A stretch of DNA of 64,000 bases. It comes from Burkholderiaceae bacterium (GTDB lineage Bacteria > Pseudomonadota > Gammaproteobacteria > Burkholderiales > Burkholderiaceae_C). Every line of letters begins with the position of its first letter. Within the stretch, counting starts at the first letter, position 1. The notes below the pieces were generated by a model. It did no database searches. It saw only the letters and a list, made by a program, of their open reading frames with translations, and was not told the origin of the DNA. The stretch covers positions 124,001 through 188,000 of the forward strand of contig CAJYPV010000032.1 in NCBI GenBank assembly GCA_913776825.1, given 5' to 3'. Below are positions 16,904 through 25,259 of this stretch, piece after piece. A program made the position numbers and the translations under genes.

Positions 16904-18085
16904 TCAGGCCGCCGCAGAGGCCCGATCAGCCGTCCCGGAGGCGCTGGCGGGCAGGGGCGGATAGTCGGTGTAGCCCTGCGCATCGCCGCCGAACAGCTGG
17001 GAGCCGTCGAAGTCCGCCAGCGGCAGATGGTCCCGCAGCCGGCGGGGCAGGTCGGGGTTGGCGATGAAGGGCCGACCGAAGGCGACCAGATCCACCAGCC
17101 CGGTCCGGATCAATGCCTGCGCCTTGCTCAGGTCATAACGTCCGGCCACGATCAGGCGTCCGTGGAAGGTGTCGCGCAGCGTGTGGCGGAAGTCGTCCGG
17201 AATCTGCGGGGCGTCGTCCCAGTCCGCTTCAGCCAGATGGATGAACGCGATGCCGAGCGCGGACAGCCGCCGCGCCGCCAGCAAGATCGTGGGAATGATG
17301 TCCGGGCAGTTCATGTTGCGCGCGGTGATGAACGGAGCCAGCCGCACGCCGACCCTGTCGGCGCCGATCTCGTCCGCCACCGCCGTCACGACCTCTTCCA
17401 GGAAGCGGATCCGGTTCTCGCGGCTGCCGCCATAGCGGTCGGTGCGATGGTTGGAGGTGGTGCGAAGGAACTGATCGATCAGATAGCCGTTGGCCGCGTG
17501 AATCTCCACGGCATCGAAACCGGCCCGGCGCGCCTGCCGTGCCGCCAGCCGGAAGTCATTCACGACCGCATCGATCTCGTCCAGCGTCAGGGCGCGGGGG
17601 ATCGGGCAGTCCAGCATCCGTCCGACGCCATCCGCTTCCACCACCCAGACCTTGGCATCGGGCGACAACGCCGACGGCGCGACCGGCTGCCCGCCGCCAT
17701 GGAAGGACGGATGCGACATCCGCCCCACATGCCACAGCTGCACCGCGATGCGCCCGCCGGCCCGGTGGACCGCGTCGGTCACGGTCTGCCAGCCGGCGAT
17801 CTGGGCTTCCGAGTGAATGCCGGGCGTGAAGCTGTAGCCCTGCCCTTGGGGCGAGATCTGGGTGGCCTCGGTGATGATCAATCCGGCGCTGGCGCGCTGG
17901 GCGTAGTACTCGGCCATCAGCGCATTCGGCGTGTTGCCGGGCTGCGTCGTGCGGGAGCGGGTCATCGGCGCCATGACGATCCGGTGCGGCAAGCTCAGCG
18001 GTCCGAGCGCGAGCGGCGAAAACAGGTCCACGGGCGCGGTGTCGGTGTCGGCGTCGGTGTCGCTGACGGAAATGATGGGGGTCAT
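16904..18085 (-). CDS. Old Yellow Enzyme family alkene reductase (NemA-like)
   Basis: A 393-residue FMN-dependent ene-reductase. The barrel begins at LFSPLALGPLSLPHRIVMAPMTRSR. The active-site pair lies in EIHAANGYLIDQFL (His and Asn binding the substrate carbonyl or nitro group). The QLWHVGR and RYGGSRENR motifs and a C-terminal AFGRPFIANPDL phosphate-binding strand are all present. Such enzymes reduce activated C=C bonds or nitro compounds using NAD(P)H. The start at ATG 18085 has AGGAG upstream; a longer frame to 18163 is rejected. It lies 74 bases after an SDR gene on the same strand, with a LysR regulator divergent to both, so it is probably part of one LysR-controlled detoxification unit. 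Confidence 0.9.
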   Translation of the reverse strand: MTPIISVSDTDADTDTAPVDLFSPLALGPLSLPHRIVMAPMTRSRTTQPGNTPNALMAEYYAQRASAGLIITEATQISPQGQGYSFTPGIHSEAQIAGWQTVTDAVHRAGGRIAVQLWHVGRMSHPSFHGGGQPVAPSALSPDAKVWVVEADGVGRMLDCPIPRALTLDEIDAVVNDFRLAARQARRAGFDAVEIHAANGYLIDQFLRTTSNHRTDRYGGSRENRIRFLEEVVTAVADEIGADRVGVRLAPFITARNMNCPDIIPTILLAARRLSALGIAFIHLAEADWDDAPQIPDDFRHTLRDTFHGRLIVAGRYDLSKAQALIRTGLVDLVAFGRPFIANPDLPRRLRDHLPLADFDGSQLFGGDAQGYTDYPPLPASASGTADRASAAA

Positions 18086-18159
18086 GAAATCTCCTGAAAG
18101 GATGGCTGGGAAGCGCGTGGGCTGGGGCCGGCGGGTCAGAGCGTCACGCTCCTCGTCCC

Positions 18160-18879
18160 TCACTGGATCGCCGCACCCCCGTCGACCTGGATCACCGAGC
18201 CGGTGACGAACGGGTTGTCGATCGCATAAAGGACGGCGGCGGCAATGTCCGCCGGTCGGCCGACCCGTCCCGCCGGCAACTGCGCGACGGCTTTGGCCAG
18301 CATGGCCTCGCGCGCCTGAGGCGCCATGGACGCGTAGGCCTCGGTATCGGTCAGGCCGGGGCTGATGGCATTCACCCGCAGCGGCGCGAGTTCGCGGGCC
18401 AGCACCAGGGTGGTGGCTTCGATGGCGGCATTCATGGCGCTTTTGACGAAGCTGCCCGGCGCCGGCCGACGCGCCAGGACGCCCGACGTCAGCGTCAGCG
18501 TGCCGCCCGGGCGGAGCCGACGCGCCGCCTGCCGCGCCACATGCACCGTGCCCCAGAACTTGGTGTCGAAAGCGGACCGAGCCGCCGACAGGTCCAGATC
18601 GATCAGCGGTCCGCCCGGCGCGGCGCTCCCGGCGGTGACGATCACATGGTCGATCCCGCCCAGCGAGGCCATGAAGGCGGCCACGGCGGTCTCGTTCGAG
18701 ATATCCAGCCCGGTGCGCCGGCCGGCCGCGATCACCCGACCCGGACGCGCTTGCAAGGCCTCCACCACCGCCCGGCCGATGCCGGAGGTGCCGCCGATGA
18801 CCAGGCTGACCGTTTCATGATCAAACGCCGACGACGTGGCCGAGCTGAGGGGATGCGTGGGGAGTGTGGGGGTGGTCAT
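18160..18879 (-). CDS. SDR-family protein lacking the catalytic Tyr-Lys pair
   Basis: A 239-residue Rossmann-fold short-chain dehydrogenase/reductase. The cofactor motif is GGTSGIGRAVVEA with an AAGRRTG arginine pair favouring NADP(H). A LTLTSGVL serine strand and a C-terminal NPFVTGSVIQVDGG are present. Where YxxxK is expected, before NAAIEATTLVLAREL, the sequence reads K-S-A-M-N, so both catalytic residues are replaced. It may still bind NADP(H), with altered or no reductase activity. It is read with the downstream OYE gene and divergent from a LysR gene whose leader holds a T-N11-A dyad. Confidence 0.85.
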   Translation of the reverse strand: MTTPTLPTHPLSSATSSAFDHETVSLVIGGTSGIGRAVVEALQARPGRVIAAGRRTGLDISNETAVAAFMASLGGIDHVIVTAGSAAPGGPLIDLDLSAARSAFDTKFWGTVHVARQAARRLRPGGTLTLTSGVLARRPAPGSFVKSAMNAAIEATTLVLARELAPLRVNAISPGLTDTEAYASMAPQAREAMLAKAVAQLPAGRVGRPADIAAAVLYAIDNPFVTGSVIQVDGGAAIQ

Positions 18880-18974
18880 GATGGCGTCCAGCGGGTCAAC
18901 ACTGTCAAAGGGATTGGAATGACTGCAGTCTGAAGTGGCAGGTCTTGCGCGGGAATGGGCGCCAGGTCGAATCT

Positions 18975-18987
18975 TTTTCAATGAAAA
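18975..18987. promoter_or_regulatory. LysR-type T-N11-A dyad
   Basis: TTTTCAATGAAAA is a perfect odd palindrome that fits the LysR T-N11-A consensus exactly and is flanked by TCGA on both sides. It ends 7 bases before the lysR start at 18995 and lies in the divergent region shared with the SDR gene. It is a likely autoregulatory and recognition site. Confidence 0.55.
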
Positions 18988-18994
18988 TCGAACA

Positions 18995-19906
18995 ATGATT
19001 CGACTCGCCGACTTGGACTTGCTGGTGCGCATCGCTGACATGGGCAACCTGACGCAGGCGGCCAAGGCGCTGGATTGGTCGCCGGCCGCAGCCAGCGCAG
19101 CGCTCAAGCGGGTGGAGGCCGAGCTGGGCTTCGACGTGTTCGTGCGCAGCACCCGCAGCCTGCGCTTGTCCAACGAAGGTCAGCGCTACTTGCCGCATGC
19201 GCGGGAGGCGCTGCACGCGCTCCATCAGGGTCAGGCCGAGGCCCTCGCCGGGCGTGAGCGGCTCAGCGGCGAGCTGCATCTGGCCTTGCCGTCCGATCTG
19301 GGACGCCAGGTGCTGCTGCCCTGGCTGGAGCAGTTCCAGGAACGCCATCCGGCCCTGTCCCTGCGGCTGCAGATCGGCGATTCATTGGCCGACCTGAAGC
19401 GGCGGCCCGTCGATGCCGCCATCCGCTACGGGCAACCGGCCTCCAGCAGCCTGGTCGCCTTGCCGCTGCTGCCGGATTGCCGCCGAGTGCTGGTCGCCGC
19501 GCCGCATTACCTGGCGCTGCGCGGCATGCCCGGCTCGCCGGCGGACATGGCCCATCACGAGGTGCTGCGCTACGTGCTGGCGGACGAAGTGCCGGACCGC
19601 TGGACCGTCGAGGTCGACGGCCAGCCCGCCCATTTGCCGCTGAGCGGTCGACGGGTCGCCGACGATGGCGAAGTGGTCAAGCGCTGGGCGCTGGCCGGTT
19701 TGGGATTGGCCTACAAATCCTGGCCCGACGTGGCCGGCGAGCTGGCCAGCGGCCAACTGGTGCACGTCAATCCGCACTGGCGCGGCGAGCTGTCCCCGCT
19801 GAATCTGATGGTGCCCGGGCGGCATCAGCTCTCGCCCTTGATCCGGGCACTGCGGGACGAACTGGGACGCCGCCTGGAAGCGTTCGCCGCCGGGATGCCG
19901 CGCTGA
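18995..19906 (+). CDS. LysR-family transcriptional regulator
   Basis: A 303-residue regulator. The winged helix-turn-helix spans residues 1-60 (DLLVRIADMGNLTQAAKALD, then SAALKRVEAELG). A substrate-binding domain follows from about residue 88 (LSGELHLALPSDLG). It resembles the PA0477/DsdC-like group that controls divergent oxidoreductase genes. ATG 18995 is preferred because the HTH starts there and the dyad lies just upstream. It is divergent from the SDR/OYE unit by 115 bases, and regulation of that unit is inferred from this context. Confidence 0.9.
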   Translation: MIRLADLDLLVRIADMGNLTQAAKALDWSPAAASAALKRVEAELGFDVFVRSTRSLRLSNEGQRYLPHAREALHALHQGQAEALAGRERLSGELHLALPSDLGRQVLLPWLEQFQERHPALSLRLQIGDSLADLKRRPVDAAIRYGQPASSSLVALPLLPDCRRVLVAAPHYLALRGMPGSPADMAHHEVLRYVLADEVPDRWTVEVDGQPAHLPLSGRRVADDGEVVKRWALAGLGLAYKSWPDVAGELASGQLVHVNPHWRGELSPLNLMVPGRHQLSPLIRALRDELGRRLEAFAAGMPR

Positions 19907-19967
19907 TCCGGCCCTGCGCGGATGCAGCGCGCTTGAACCGCGACCCTTCAGCGCGCCGGACGTCGTA

Positions 19968-20444
19968 TCAGCAACGGTGTGGCGGTGGGGTCTGTGCGGA
20001 TGCGCGCGGGCTGTCGGACGCGTCATGACAGGCACACGCCTCACCGTGCGCCGCTGACACGAGTTCCTGCAGGATGCCGCAGGCATGGGCGCCGTGGTCC
20101 GCATCGCATCGGTTTTGCAGCGCCACGAGTTGCGCTTCCAGGGCCCGCATGCTCTGCAGTCGGGCGCGGACCTTGCCGAGCTGTTCCGCGACCAGGCCAT
20201 CCACCCGCGCCAGCACCGCGGCGTCCTGGCTGTCCAGGCTGCCGAGCAGCAGCTTCACATCGGCCAGCGACATGTCCAGCGCCCGGCAGTGCCGGATGAA
20301 CGCCAGACGCTCCAGATGGGGATGGGCGTAGTCGCGATAACCGTTCTCGCTGCGCGCGGGCGGCGGCAGCAGACCGCTCTTTTCATAGAAGCGGATGGTC
20401 TCGATGTCCACGCCGGTGGCTTTGCTCAGTTCGCCGATGCGCAT
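19968..20444 (-). CDS. MerR-family Cd/Pb-responsive regulator (CadR/PbrR-like)
   Basis: A 158-residue MerR regulator. The HTH is MRIGELSKATGVDIETIRFYEKSGLL, followed by the dimerisation helix. Three metal-ligand cysteines fit the CadR/PbrR pattern: FIRHCRALDM, then NRCDADHGAHACG, with an additional His/Cys-rich tail (HGEACACH and a final C). Such proteins twist a promoter with a long spacer on binding Cd(II), Pb(II) or Zn(II). The start at ATG 20444 matches the family; an upstream ATG at 20501 would overlap the divergent promoter. It is divergent from the heavy-metal ATPase it presumably controls. Confidence 0.9.
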   Translation of the reverse strand: MRIGELSKATGVDIETIRFYEKSGLLPPPARSENGYRDYAHPHLERLAFIRHCRALDMSLADVKLLLGSLDSQDAAVLARVDGLVAEQLGKVRARLQSMRALEAQLVALQNRCDADHGAHACGILQELVSAAHGEACACHDASDSPRASAQTPPPHRC

Positions 20445-20461
20445 GGGATCAGCATAGGCGC

Positions 20462-20492
20462 TTGACCTTGGAGTGGCTACAGACTGTTCAAT
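20462..20492 (+). promoter_or_regulatory. MerR-type promoter with 19-bp spacer
   Basis: The -35 is TTGACC (20462-20467) and the -10 is TTCAAT (20487-20492), separated by 19 bases, the hallmark spacing of MerR-activated promoters. The spacer contains an imperfect dyad (CTTGGAG/CTACAG). It lies between the divergent merR-type gene and the ATPase gene. The predicted transcription start falls at about 20499-20500. Confidence 0.75.
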
Positions 20493-20499
20493 CGACCCC

Positions 20500-23097
20500 A
20501 TGGCACATCAGGCAACTTCCCAGCAGCCCACCGCGTCACGGACCGGTGCGAGCGCGTCGAGCGATCCGCAGGCGTCGACGACGCATGACCATGACCACGG
20601 CCCAACGCACCCCGAGGGCCACTGCTGCGCCCACGGAGACGCCGCCCCGCATCGGCATGAACATCCTGCAGCGCACGCGCACGGCGCTGGACACGCCGAT
20701 GAGCACGATCCCCATCACGGCCATTCGCATGGCCATTCGCATGACCACCACCATGCCGCCGACAGCGGCCCGTCGCGTGGTTCGTCGTGCGGGGCCGAAC
20801 CGGCGGAGGCCGCTTGCTGCGGCGGAGCGACGCTCGACAGCCCCTCCGGCGCCGCCGCCGGGACGCCCCCGTCGCTCGACGGCATCGACCTGACCGGCAC
20901 CACCCGCCATCGCTACTACATCGCCGGCATGGACTGCCCGACCGAGGAAGGTCTGTTGCGCCGCCATCTGCAGCAGCGCGAAGGGGTGGTGGCGCTGCAG
21001 TTCGACCTGATCAACCGGATGCTGGATGTCCACCATCGCCTGCCCGACGATGCCCCGCTGCGCGCGGCCATCGAGGCCGCCGGCTTGCGGGCGGAGACGG
21101 TGTCGGCCACCGCGCCGCCGCCGGAGCCGCCGCCCGCCATCCCGACCGGCTTGCGCTGGCGCATGGCGCTGGCAGGCGTGGCCGCCGTCAGCGCGGAAGC
21201 ACTGGCCTTCGGTGGGTGGTCTGAATCGGGTCCGGTCGTGATCGGCCTGGCCGTGGCGGCGATGGGGCTGGGCGGTCTGCCCACCTTGCGCAAGGGCTGG
21301 ATCGCGCTGCGCAGCCTGACCCTCAACATCCATCTGCTGATGAGCCTCGCCGTGATCGGCGCGGTCGTGCTGGGCCAATGGCCCGAGGCCGCCATGGTGG
21401 TCTGGCTGTTCGGCCTGTCCGAAATGATGGAAAGCCTCAGCCTGGCGCGAGCGCGCGAAGCCATCCGCGCGCTGACCCAGCTCGCGCCGGAAGTGGCCTG
21501 GGTGAAGGACGACGCCGGAGGCTATGCCGCACGCCCGGCCGCCGACGTGCCGATGGCCGCCGTCGTGCGCGTGCCGCCCGGCGAGCGAGTGCCGCTGGAT
21601 GGCCAGATCGTCTCGGGCCGGTCCAGCCTGAATGAAGCGGCGCTCACTGGCGAAGCGATGCCGGTCGACAAGGACGTGGGCGACGCCGTGCTGGCGGGCA
21701 GCATCAATGGCGACGGCCTGCTCGAGATGCGGGTGACCGCCGCCAAGGGCCACACCCTGCTCGATCGCATGGCCGCCGCCGTGCAGCAGGCGCAATCGCA
21801 GCGCGCGCCGACGCAGGCCTTCATCGACCGGTTCGCGCGGATCTACACGCCGGCGGTGGTGGTGGTCGCCCTCCTGCTGGCGGTCGTGCCGCCGCTGCTG
21901 GGGCTGGGGCCGTGGAGCGACTGGATCTACAAGGGCCTGGTGCTGCTGGTGATCGCCTGCCCGTGCGCGCTGGTGATCTCGACGCCGGTGACCGTGGTCA
22001 GCGGGCTGGCTTCGGCCGCGCGGCGCGGCATGCTGATCAAGGGCGGGCTGTATCTGGAGCGGGCCCGCCACCTGCGCACGCTCGCGCTGGACAAGACCGG
22101 CACGCTCACCCAGGGCCGTCCGCGCCTGGTGACGGTGCAGCCGCTGTTCCCTTCGATCACCGCCGATCACGCGCTGCAGCTGGCCGCCCGGCTGGATGCG
22201 GGCAGCCGGCATCCGCTGGCGGTGGCGATCGTCGCGGCCCAGGCCGAGCGGCTGGGCACGGTGCTGGCCCCGGTGCAACAACTGCAGAATCTGCCGGGCC
22301 TGGGCCTGACGGCGCAGATCGACGGTCAGGCGCATGCCTTGGGCAATGAGCGGCTGGCCGAGCAACTCGGCGCGGTCGATGAAGCCGCCCGCACCGCCGC
22401 GCGCCAGTGGCAGGCGCAAGGCCACACGCTGGTCTGGCTGATGCGCGACCGGCAGACGCTCGCCTTGCTGGCGCTGGCGGATACGCCGCGACCCGAGGCG
22501 GCCGAGGTGCTGGCCCGTCTGCGCGCACGCGGGCTGTCGCTGGCGATGCTGAGCGGCGACCAGCGCGCCAGCGCCGACGCCATGGCCCAGCAACTGGGCC
22601 TGAGCGTGGCCGAGGTCCAGGCGCCGCTGCTGCCGCAGGACAAGCTGGACGCGATCCAGGCGCTGGCGGCGCAGGGGCCCGTCGGCATGGTGGGCGATGG
22701 CGTGAACGATGCGCCGGCGCTGGCGCGGGCGGACATCGCCATCGCCATGGGCGCCGCCGGCAGCGCCACCGCGCTGGAGACCGCCGACATCGCGCTGATG
22801 CAGGACGACCTGCGCAAGCTGCCGGAGCTGCTGGACCTGTCGGACCGGGTGGCGCGGGTGCTCACCCAAAACATCGTGCTGGCCTTGGGGCTCAAGGCGG
22901 TGGTCGCGGCGCTGACGCTGATGGGCATCGGCTCGCTGTGGCTGGCGGTGCTGGCGGACGCCGGCGCGAGCCTGCTGGTGGTGCTGAACGGACTGCGGCT
23001 GCTGCGGACGCCGACGCACGGGGACCGGAACGGGAATGGGCGCGGGGACGGGCACGACGCGCCGGATGAAGCGCCCCCCGTGACCTCCGTCACCTAG
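20500..23097 (+). CDS. Heavy-metal P1B-type ATPase (CadA/ZntA/PbrA-like)
   Basis: An 865-residue Cd/Zn/Pb-exporting ATPase. The N-terminal 110 residues are extremely His-rich (HGHSHGHSHDHHH) with CC pairs. One heavy-metal-associated domain follows with GMDCPTEE at 143-150, a CxxE variant. The core shows TGEAMPV, the CPC metal site (487-489), DKTGTLT with the phosphorylated Asp (near 531) and GDGVNDAP (near 732). Eight membrane helices fit the ZntA layout. An in-frame ATG at 20473 lies inside the promoter spacer, so ATG 20500 is preferred. This coincides with the predicted transcription start and implies a leaderless mRNA. It is controlled by the divergent MerR-type regulator. Confidence 0.92.
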   Translation: MAHQATSQQPTASRTGASASSDPQASTTHDHDHGPTHPEGHCCAHGDAAPHRHEHPAAHAHGAGHADEHDPHHGHSHGHSHDHHHAADSGPSRGSSCGAEPAEAACCGGATLDSPSGAAAGTPPSLDGIDLTGTTRHRYYIAGMDCPTEEGLLRRHLQQREGVVALQFDLINRMLDVHHRLPDDAPLRAAIEAAGLRAETVSATAPPPEPPPAIPTGLRWRMALAGVAAVSAEALAFGGWSESGPVVIGLAVAAMGLGGLPTLRKGWIALRSLTLNIHLLMSLAVIGAVVLGQWPEAAMVVWLFGLSEMMESLSLARAREAIRALTQLAPEVAWVKDDAGGYAARPAADVPMAAVVRVPPGERVPLDGQIVSGRSSLNEAALTGEAMPVDKDVGDAVLAGSINGDGLLEMRVTAAKGHTLLDRMAAAVQQAQSQRAPTQAFIDRFARIYTPAVVVVALLLAVVPPLLGLGPWSDWIYKGLVLLVIACPCALVISTPVTVVSGLASAARRGMLIKGGLYLERARHLRTLALDKTGTLTQGRPRLVTVQPLFPSITADHALQLAARLDAGSRHPLAVAIVAAQAERLGTVLAPVQQLQNLPGLGLTAQIDGQAHALGNERLAEQLGAVDEAARTAARQWQAQGHTLVWLMRDRQTLALLALADTPRPEAAEVLARLRARGLSLAMLSGDQRASADAMAQQLGLSVAEVQAPLLPQDKLDAIQALAAQGPVGMVGDGVNDAPALARADIAIAMGAAGSATALETADIALMQDDLRKLPELLDLSDRVARVLTQNIVLALGLKAVVAALTLMGIGSLWLAVLADAGASLLVVLNGLRLLRTPTHGDRNGNGRGDGHDAPDEAPPVTSVT

Positions 23098-23151
23098 GGG
23101 CACCCCTAATGCCGCGGGAGCGGCGTCAGCTGACCTTTCGCTGACAATAGC

Positions 23152-23217
23152 GCGCCTGCCGCTGGCCGGCCCGAAGGATCCACCGATCCGGGGCCTGGAC
23201 CCGCGGCAGGCGCTTTT
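23152..23217 (+). ncRNA. Three-tier structured RNA element ending in a T-run
   Basis: An outer perfect 11-bp stem pairs 23152-23162 with 23203-23213 and is followed by TTTT (23214-23217). Inside it, GGCCC pairs with GGGCC and GGATC with GATCC, closing a CACC loop. The result is a nested rod of about 62 bases. It follows the ATPase stop by 54 bases and precedes the POT start by 97 bases. It may be an elaborate terminator for the ATPase gene, or a structured leader of the transporter mRNA. I do not recognise it as a known riboswitch. Confidence 0.6.
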
Positions 23218-23314
23218 GATTCGTTCGCGTCTCCCGCGCCGTGGCCTGTTTGCAGCGGCGGCGCGCGCCGACCGCCTGCTCGTCCTGCTCTTCCTGATCT
23301 CATCGGAGCGTCGT

Positions 23315-24856
23315 TTGAACAAAATTCAAACCCCCGGAGCGCCGCACACCATCCTCGGCCAACCCGACAGCCTGTTCGTCCTGTTCTTCACCGAGATGTG
23401 GGAACGGTTCTCCTACTACGGCATGCGGGCGCTGCTCGTGCTGTACCTGATCTCCGAAACCTCCAAGGGCGGCTGGGGCTGGTCCCGCGAGGACGCGACC
23501 AATCTGTATGGCTGGTACACCATGCTGGTGTACTTCACCCCGATCCTGGGCGGCTATGTGGCGGACCGGATCCTCGGCACCCGCCGCTCGGTGGTGCTGG
23601 GCGGCTTCATCATCGCGGCCGGCCACATCGCGCTGTTCTTCGACACCCAGGCCACCTTCTTCGCCGGCCTGGGGCTGGTGATCATCGGCACCGGCCTGTT
23701 CAAGCCCAACATCTCGGCCATCGTCGGCCAGCTGTATGACAAGGACAACGAAGGCGCCCGTGACGGCGGCTACACGCTGTTCTACATGGGCGTGAACGCG
23801 GGTGCCTTCTTCGGCATCTCGCTGTGCGGCTACATCGGCGAGAAGATCTCCTGGCACTTCGGCTTCGGCCTGGCCGCGGTCTTCATGATCCTGGGCGCGC
23901 TGCAGTTCTGGCTGAGCCAGGGCATCTTCGGCAAGATCGGCGGCCCGCCGGACAAGAACGCCCCGCTGGTCGATGCCAAGGAAGCGCTGGACGACACGCC
24001 CGCCCATGTGGTGCGTGACCGCCTGATCGCGATCTGCGTGTTCTCCTTCTTCACCATCTTCTTCTGGTTCGCCTTCGAGCAGGCCGGCGGATCGATGACC
24101 ATCTTCGCGGCCGACTACACCGACCGCACCCTGGTCGGCACCAGCGGCACGGTCTTCAAGATCGTCAATTCGCTGATGACGCTGATCCCGGTGGCGATCC
24201 TGAGCTGGCTGCTGATCCAGCTGATGCGAGGCGGCGGCAAGCGCTACCTGAGCGCCAACCTGCTGCTGGTGGCGGCGTTGGCCGGCATCTGGGGCCTGTC
24301 GCTGTGGATGCTGGGTCGCGAATTCGCGATGGAGCAATCCGAGATTCCGGCCACCTGGTTCGGCGTGCTCAACAGCTTCTTCCTGGTGATCCTGGCGCCG
24401 ATGTTCAGCAAGATGTGGGAGCGTCACTGGAACCCGAGCGGCCCGGTGAAGTTCGGCGTCGGTCTGGTGCTGCTGGGTCTGGGCTTTGCGGCGCTGTCGT
24501 ATGGCGCAGCCGGCATTCCGCAGGGTGCGAAGACGGCCCAGATCAGCATGATGTTCCTGACGGTGGCTTATCTGCTGCACACCATGGGCGAGCTGTGCCT
24601 GTCGCCGGTGGGCCTGTCCTACATCTCCAAGCTGGCGCCCGCGCGTCTGCTGGGTCTGATGTTCGGCGTCTGGTTCGTCAACTCCGCCATCGCCAACAAG
24701 ATCGCCGGCTCGACCGGCGCCTACATCGACCGGATCTCCGAGGCCTATTCGATGTCGGTCTTCTTCCTGATCTTCACCATCATCCCGATCGCCGCCGGCG
24801 TGCTGCTGATGCTGCTGAGCCCCTGGATGAAGAAGCTCATGCATGGCGTGCATTGA
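23315..24856 (+). CDS. POT/PTR2-family proton-dependent peptide transporter
   Basis: A 513-residue inner-membrane symporter. TM1 carries the proton-coupling ExxERFxYY motif as TEMWERFSYYGMR. The PTR2 signature GTGLFKPNISAIVGQLY is intact, and AFEQAGGSMTIFA matches the second PTR2 signature. About fourteen hydrophobic helices are predicted, as in bacterial DtpT-type proteins. The family imports di- and tripeptides with protons. No ATG fits the N-terminus; TTG 23315 is chosen because it lies just before the family start and has GGAG a few bases upstream. A strong terminator follows the stop codon. Confidence 0.88.
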   Translation: MNKIQTPGAPHTILGQPDSLFVLFFTEMWERFSYYGMRALLVLYLISETSKGGWGWSREDATNLYGWYTMLVYFTPILGGYVADRILGTRRSVVLGGFIIAAGHIALFFDTQATFFAGLGLVIIGTGLFKPNISAIVGQLYDKDNEGARDGGYTLFYMGVNAGAFFGISLCGYIGEKISWHFGFGLAAVFMILGALQFWLSQGIFGKIGGPPDKNAPLVDAKEALDDTPAHVVRDRLIAICVFSFFTIFFWFAFEQAGGSMTIFAADYTDRTLVGTSGTVFKIVNSLMTLIPVAILSWLLIQLMRGGGKRYLSANLLLVAALAGIWGLSLWMLGREFAMEQSEIPATWFGVLNSFFLVILAPMFSKMWERHWNPSGPVKFGVGLVLLGLGFAALSYGAAGIPQGAKTAQISMMFLTVAYLLHTMGELCLSPVGLSYISKLAPARLLGLMFGVWFVNSAIANKIAGSTGAYIDRISEAYSMSVFFLIFTIIPIAAGVLLMLLSPWMKKLMHGVH

Positions 24857-24879
24857 GTTCAGACTCGCTTGAACTGAAC

Positions 24880-24906
24880 AGCCCGGGCCGTTGCCCGGGC
24901 TTTTTT
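24880..24906 (+). terminator. Rho-independent terminator after POT transporter gene
   Basis: AGCCCGGGC (24880-24888) pairs perfectly with GCCCGGGCT (24893-24901) around a CGTT tetraloop and runs into six T. It lies 24 bases after the stop codon of the peptide transporter gene. Confidence 0.93.
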
Positions 24907-25215
24907 GTGTCTGCAGCGGAGCGGGTTGGGCCCACCACTCGTCAGGAGTCATCCACCGATCGCACACTCGCGGACGCGCCCCGACCGCACCCGCACCGAA
25001 CATTCCCGCGCACCATGCTCGCGAACCCGCCCCCTCGATGGGCAGGACGGGCGTCTCGACCGAGTCCATGGCGCCTGCCCCTCTGCGAAATCCGGACTTC
25101 GGGCGTCCCACGCGCGCACGCCCGGTGTTTAGCGCTGTATCACGCCCTGTCTGAAAGGGACAGGTATTGCCCCTGGTACTTTCCGGGCCAATACGTACCG
25201 CGTACATTCCGCCCC

Positions 25216-25248
25216 ACGCTGCGGTGCACAAGATTTCGCAGCGTTTTT
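25216..25248 (+). promoter_or_regulatory. Terminator-like hairpin in the RND-operon leader (candidate attenuator)
   Basis: ACGCTGCG (25216-25223) pairs perfectly with CGCAGCGT (25237-25244), followed by a run of five T (25244-25248). The Shine-Dalgarno GGGAG (25249-25253) comes directly after, with the ATG at 25260. An intrinsic-terminator shape so close to the start codon, preceded by hairpins at 25146-25164 and 25164-25194, suggests transcriptional attenuation. Alternatively it simply blocks read-through from upstream. Confidence 0.55.
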
Positions 25249-25259
25249 GGGAGTGATGC

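Larger units (their letters stand above)
24857..25259. other. Intergenic region with terminator and structured RND-operon leader
   Basis: There are 403 bases without a convincing gene. Besides the terminator at 24880-24906, the 3' part (25146-25248) contains three successive inverted repeats that could fold in the 5' leader of the RND efflux operon. The middle part, 24907-25140, shows nothing recognisable. Confidence 0.6.
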
